A stretch of 7,419 bases of DNA from Sphingomonadales bacterium. GTDB lineage: Bacteria > Pseudomonadota > Alphaproteobacteria > Sphingomonadales > Sphingomonadaceae. A program made the translations under genes and the position numbers. Position 1 is the first letter of the stretch. Each line of letters begins with the position of its first letter. The DNA is taken from the NCBI GenBank assembly GCA_017304125.1, contig JAFKLV010000075.1, positions 1-7,419 on the forward strand, in the 5' to 3' direction. A model generated the notes under the pieces. It worked only from the letters and a program-made list of their open reading frames with translations. It was not told the DNA's origin and ran no database searches. This document shows, in pieces, positions 5,500 through 7,419 of the stretch.

Positions 5500-5520
5500 T
5501 CCTGGCGCGACTTTCGTGGC

Positions 5521-5524
5521 AAGG
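5521..5524 (+). promoter_or_regulatory. Ribosome binding site for the dinB GTG start
   Basis: AAGG with 8 bases to the GTG at 5533 supports this start. The frame is open upstream to 5353, but a start there would overlap the thiolase gene and read through the terminator and LexA box. Confidence 0.45.
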
Positions 5525-5532
5525 TCGCCCGC

Positions 5533-6612
5533 GTGTCGGACGCCCCCTCCCCGCGCAAGATCATCCATATCGACATGGACGCCTTTTATGCGTCGGTCGA
5601 ACAGCGCGATGACCCCACGCTGCGCGGTCGCCCGGTGGCGGTGGGCGGCGCGGAGGCGCGCGGGGTGGTGGCGGCGGCCAGCTATGAAGCGCGCGCGTTC
5701 GGGGTGCGCTCGGCGATGCCCTCGGTCACCGCGCGGCGGCGCTGCCCCGAACTCATCTTCGTCCGCCCGCGCTTCGACGTCTATCGCGCGATCAGTCATC
5801 AGATCCGCGCGATCTTCGCCGATTATACCGCGCTGATCGAGCCGCTGGCGCTCGACGAGGCCTATCTGGATGTGACCGAAGACCAGCACGGGCTAGGCTC
5901 CGCCCGCGCGATCGCGCAGGAGATCCGTGCGCGCATCCGCGCCGAAACCGGGCTCACCGCCTCGGCCGGGGTGAGCTACAACAAGTTCATCGCCAAGCTG
6001 GCGTCGGATCAGAACAAGCCTGACGGGCTGTGCGTCATTCCCCCGGCGAAGGGACCGGCGTTCGTCGCCGCGCTGCCGGTCGCGCGCTTCCACGGCGTCG
6101 GCCCGGTGACGGCGCGGCGGATGGCGGCGCTGGGGATCGAGACCGGCGAGGATCTGCGCGGGCAATCAGTCGATTTTCTCCGCGCGCATTTCGGCAGCCA
6201 CGCCGATTATCTCCACGGCGCCGCGCGCGGGCTCGACGATCGCCCGGTGCGCCCTGACCGGCCGACCAAATCGATCGGCGCCGAGCGGACGTTCGACCAC
6301 AATCTCGCCGACGCGGGCGAGATCGCCGCCGCGATCGATCATGTCGCCGAGGCGGCGTGGGAGCGGGTGGTGCGCAGCGGCGAGCGCGGGCGCACCGTGA
6401 CGCTGAAATTCCGCCGCGCCGATTTCCGCACCTTCACCCGCGCGCGTTCGCTCACCGATCCGGTCGCCGGCCGCGCGCAATTCGCCGCGATCGGCCAGAC
6501 GCTGATGGCCCGCGAATTGCCGGTGGAGGGCGGCATCCGGTTACTCGGGCTTACCTTGTCGAGCATCCTCGACCCGGACGAGCGCGACCAGCCGGTGCTG
6601 CCGCTGGATTAA
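5533..6612 (+). CDS. dinB: DNA polymerase IV (Y-family translesion polymerase)
   Basis: A 359-residue Y-family polymerase that copies damaged templates with low fidelity. The palm starts with KIIHIDMDAFYASVEQRD (9-26): D14 is a metal ligand and Y19 is at the steric-gate position (Phe13 in E. coli Pol IV). The second catalytic motif, LALDEAYLDVTED, is at 105-117 with D108 and E109. SAGVSYNKFIAKLASDQNKP (144-163) is a strong family signature. A helix-hairpin-helix-like segment, FHGVGPVTARRM, is at 186-197, followed by the little-finger domain from about 245. The C-terminal QPVLPLD (353-359) fits a beta-clamp binding motif. The GTG start gives a normal N-terminus and has AAGG 8 bases upstream. 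A perfect GTTC-N7-GTTC LexA box just upstream implies SOS induction. The stop overlaps that of the convergent MarR gene by 4 bases. Confidence 0.96.
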   Translation: MSDAPSPRKIIHIDMDAFYASVEQRDDPTLRGRPVAVGGAEARGVVAAASYEARAFGVRSAMPSVTARRRCPELIFVRPRFDVYRAISHQIRAIFADYTALIEPLALDEAYLDVTEDQHGLGSARAIAQEIRARIRAETGLTASAGVSYNKFIAKLASDQNKPDGLCVIPPAKGPAFVAALPVARFHGVGPVTARRMAALGIETGEDLRGQSVDFLRAHFGSHADYLHGAARGLDDRPVRPDRPTKSIGAERTFDHNLADAGEIAAAIDHVAEAAWERVVRSGERGRTVTLKFRRADFRTFTRARSLTDPVAGRAQFAAIGQTLMARELPVEGGIRLLGLTLSSILDPDERDQPVLPLD

Positions 6613-7052
6613 TCCCCCTCGAGCGCGGCGGCATCGATCCGGCGCAGCATCGTGGTGAACGCTTCCAGTTCCGCCGCGGTAAAGCGCGCGAACACCTTCG
6701 CCTCCAGCTCCAGCGCCTTGGGCGCGACGAGCGCGTAAAGCTCGCGTCCTTCCGGCGACAATGACAGGAGATGCGAGCGCTTGTCCGTCTCGTTCGGCGC
6801 ACGCTCCAGCAAGCCGCGCCCGACCAGCGCGATCGCGGCACGGCTGACCGTCACCTTGTCCATCCGCGTGCGCTCGCCGATCTCCGCCTGGGTGATCGTG
6901 TCGACCTCGGCGATCACCGCCACCAGCCGCCATTCCGGGATCGTCAACCCGAACATCGATTCATAGGCATGGGCAATCCGGTCGCTCACCAGATTCGAGG
7001 TGATCGACAAGCGATACGGCAGGAACCGATCGAGCTGTAGGCGATTGGTCAT
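6609..7052 (-). CDS. MarR-family transcriptional regulator, divergent from hpd
   Basis: A 147-residue winged-helix repressor-like protein, of typical MarR length, acting as a dimer on palindromic DNA. N-terminal dimerisation helices (about 8-35) precede the DNA-binding part. ITQAEIGERTRMDKVTVSRAA (53-73) contains the helix-turn-helix, with recognition helix about 64-78. NETDKRSHLLSLSPEGREL (87-105) is the wing with the conserved-type D90/K91/R92. A C-terminal helical segment completes the dimer interface. The ATG at 7052 is preferred over a TTG one codon upstream; no clear Shine-Dalgarno precedes it, so a leaderless or very short leader mRNA is possible. It is divergent from 4-hydroxyphenylpyruvate dioxygenase across 84 bases containing a promoter and palindrome. 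It therefore probably regulates tyrosine catabolism and itself; the ligand is unknown (a pathway aromatic acid would be a reasonable guess). Confidence 0.9.
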   Translation of the reverse strand: MTNRLQLDRFLPYRLSITSNLVSDRIAHAYESMFGLTIPEWRLVAVIAEVDTITQAEIGERTRMDKVTVSRAAIALVGRGLLERAPNETDKRSHLLSLSPEGRELYALVAPKALELEAKVFARFTAAELEAFTTMLRRIDAAALEGD

Positions 7053-7068
7053 CAAGCGACGGTAGCAT

Positions 7069-7097
7069 TTGACACGACTTGCTCAACACGCAATAAT
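7069..7097 (+). promoter_or_regulatory. Sigma-70-type promoter of hpd
   Basis: TTGACA (7069-7074), a perfect -35 box, is followed after exactly 17 bases by AATAAT (7092-7097), which matches five of six -10 positions. Transcription would begin near 7104, about 33 bases before the ATG. On the opposite strand TATTAT (7098-7093) is a possible -10 for the MarR gene, but its -35 is not convincing. Confidence 0.75.
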
Positions 7098-7098
7098 A

Positions 7099-7112
7099 GT
7101 TTCAATTGATAC
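7099..7112. promoter_or_regulatory. Candidate MarR operator over the hpd start point
   Basis: GTTTCAATTGATAC is a 14-base palindrome with one mismatched pair and a perfect TCAATTGA core (7102-7109). Its size and symmetry fit MarR operators. It covers the predicted hpd transcription start, where binding would block initiation. The assignment to the adjacent regulator is inferred from position. Confidence 0.55.
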
Positions 7113-7136
7113 CAACCCCCTTTGGGAAGACCTGTC

Positions 7137-7419
7137 ATGACCCCCGACAATCCGCTTGGCCTCAACGGTTTCGAGTTCGTCGAATTCACCTCGCCCGATC
7201 CCGAGGCGATGGGCCGGCAGTTCGAACAGCTCGGCTTCACGGCCACGCACCGTCACCCGACCAAGAACGTCACCCGCTACAAGCAGGGCCGGATCAACCT
7301 GATGCTCAACCGCGACGAAGCGGGCCGCGTCGCGTCGTTCCGGGGCGAGCACGGCCCCTCGGCCAGCGCGATGGCGTTCCGCGTCGCCGATCCCGCTGCA
7401 GCGATGAAATGGGCGCTGG
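7137..7419 (+). CDS. hpd: 4-Hydroxyphenylpyruvate dioxygenase (N-terminal 94 residues; rest outside window)
   Basis: The frame opens at ATG 7137, with GGGAAG at 7124-7129 as ribosome site, and runs off the right edge. The N-terminus, NPLGLNGFEFVEFTSPDPEA (5-24), followed by LGFTATHRH (32-40), YKQGRINLMLN (48-58) and HGPSASAMAFRV (71-82), is the typical first vicinal-oxygen-chelate repeat of bacterial 4-hydroxyphenylpyruvate dioxygenase. This Fe(II) enzyme makes homogentisate from 4-hydroxyphenylpyruvate in tyrosine degradation (and, in some bacteria, pyomelanin). The iron ligands lie in the C-terminal half and cannot be checked here. Its strong promoter and palindrome, shared with a divergent MarR gene, suggest repression relieved by a pathway compound. 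Homogentisate genes may follow downstream, outside the window. Confidence 0.9.
   Translation, partial: MTPDNPLGLNGFEFVEFTSPDPEAMGRQFEQLGFTATHRHPTKNVTRYKQGRINLMLNRDEAGRVASFRGEHGPSASAMAFRVADPAAAMKWAL

Noticed and set aside
5353..5532. Upstream extension of DinB to 419 residues
   Set aside because: It would overlap the thiolase gene and translate the terminator and LexA box; the GTG at 5533 gives the normal Pol IV N-terminus.
7079..7093. TTGC-N7-GCAA as an additional operator inside the hpd promoter spacer
   Set aside because: Only 4-base arms; the palindrome at 7099-7112 is longer and better placed.

Overview
The window looks like chromosomal DNA of a high-GC alphaproteobacterium, most likely a sphingomonad (Sphingomonas or a close relative). 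This rests on three things: exosortase-A-associated glycan genes whose sequences resemble sphingomonad versions, and two regulatory motifs specific to Alphaproteobacteria. These are a GTTC-N7-GTTC LexA box in front of dinB and a GGAAC-N16-CGTT EcfG-type promoter in front of an MscS channel gene. No rRNA, tRNA, CRISPR array or transposase was seen. The genus is an inference; no database search was possible.

Left part (1-2085): the edge of an exopolysaccharide/exosortase locus. A glycosyltransferase of the exosortase-A-associated type runs leftward out of the window (512 to 1, minus strand). Divergent from it is a 46-codon membrane peptide gene (603-743) that overlaps by 8 bases the start of a polytopic O-antigen-ligase-like protein (736-2085).

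Middle (2086-5482): a 49-base pure pyrimidine tract and an inverted pair of palindromic, G-quadruplex-prone units (about 2087-2258) separate the glycan genes from an MscS-family mechanosensitive channel gene (2379-3542). That gene carries its own candidate general-stress promoter. After a 198-base gap come a MaoC-type hydratase (3741-4190) and a thiolase (4239-5417), probably one acyl-CoA metabolism operon, closed by a strong hairpin terminator (5448-5482).

Right part (5483-7419): dinB (DNA polymerase IV) starts with GTG just after a perfect LexA-type box. Its stop codon overlaps by 4 bases the stop of a convergent MarR-family regulator (7052 to 6609, minus strand). The regulator is divergent from the start of 4-hydroxyphenylpyruvate dioxygenase (7137 to the window end). 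The 84-base gap between them holds a near-consensus sigma-70 promoter and a palindrome over the predicted start point, suggesting that the MarR protein controls tyrosine degradation.

Overall this is ordinary housekeeping and accessory metabolism with readable regulatory signals. The items most worth checking are the EcfG promoter, the LexA box, the small overlapping membrane ORF and the G-rich inverted repeat. I see no convincing evidence of an entirely new system.
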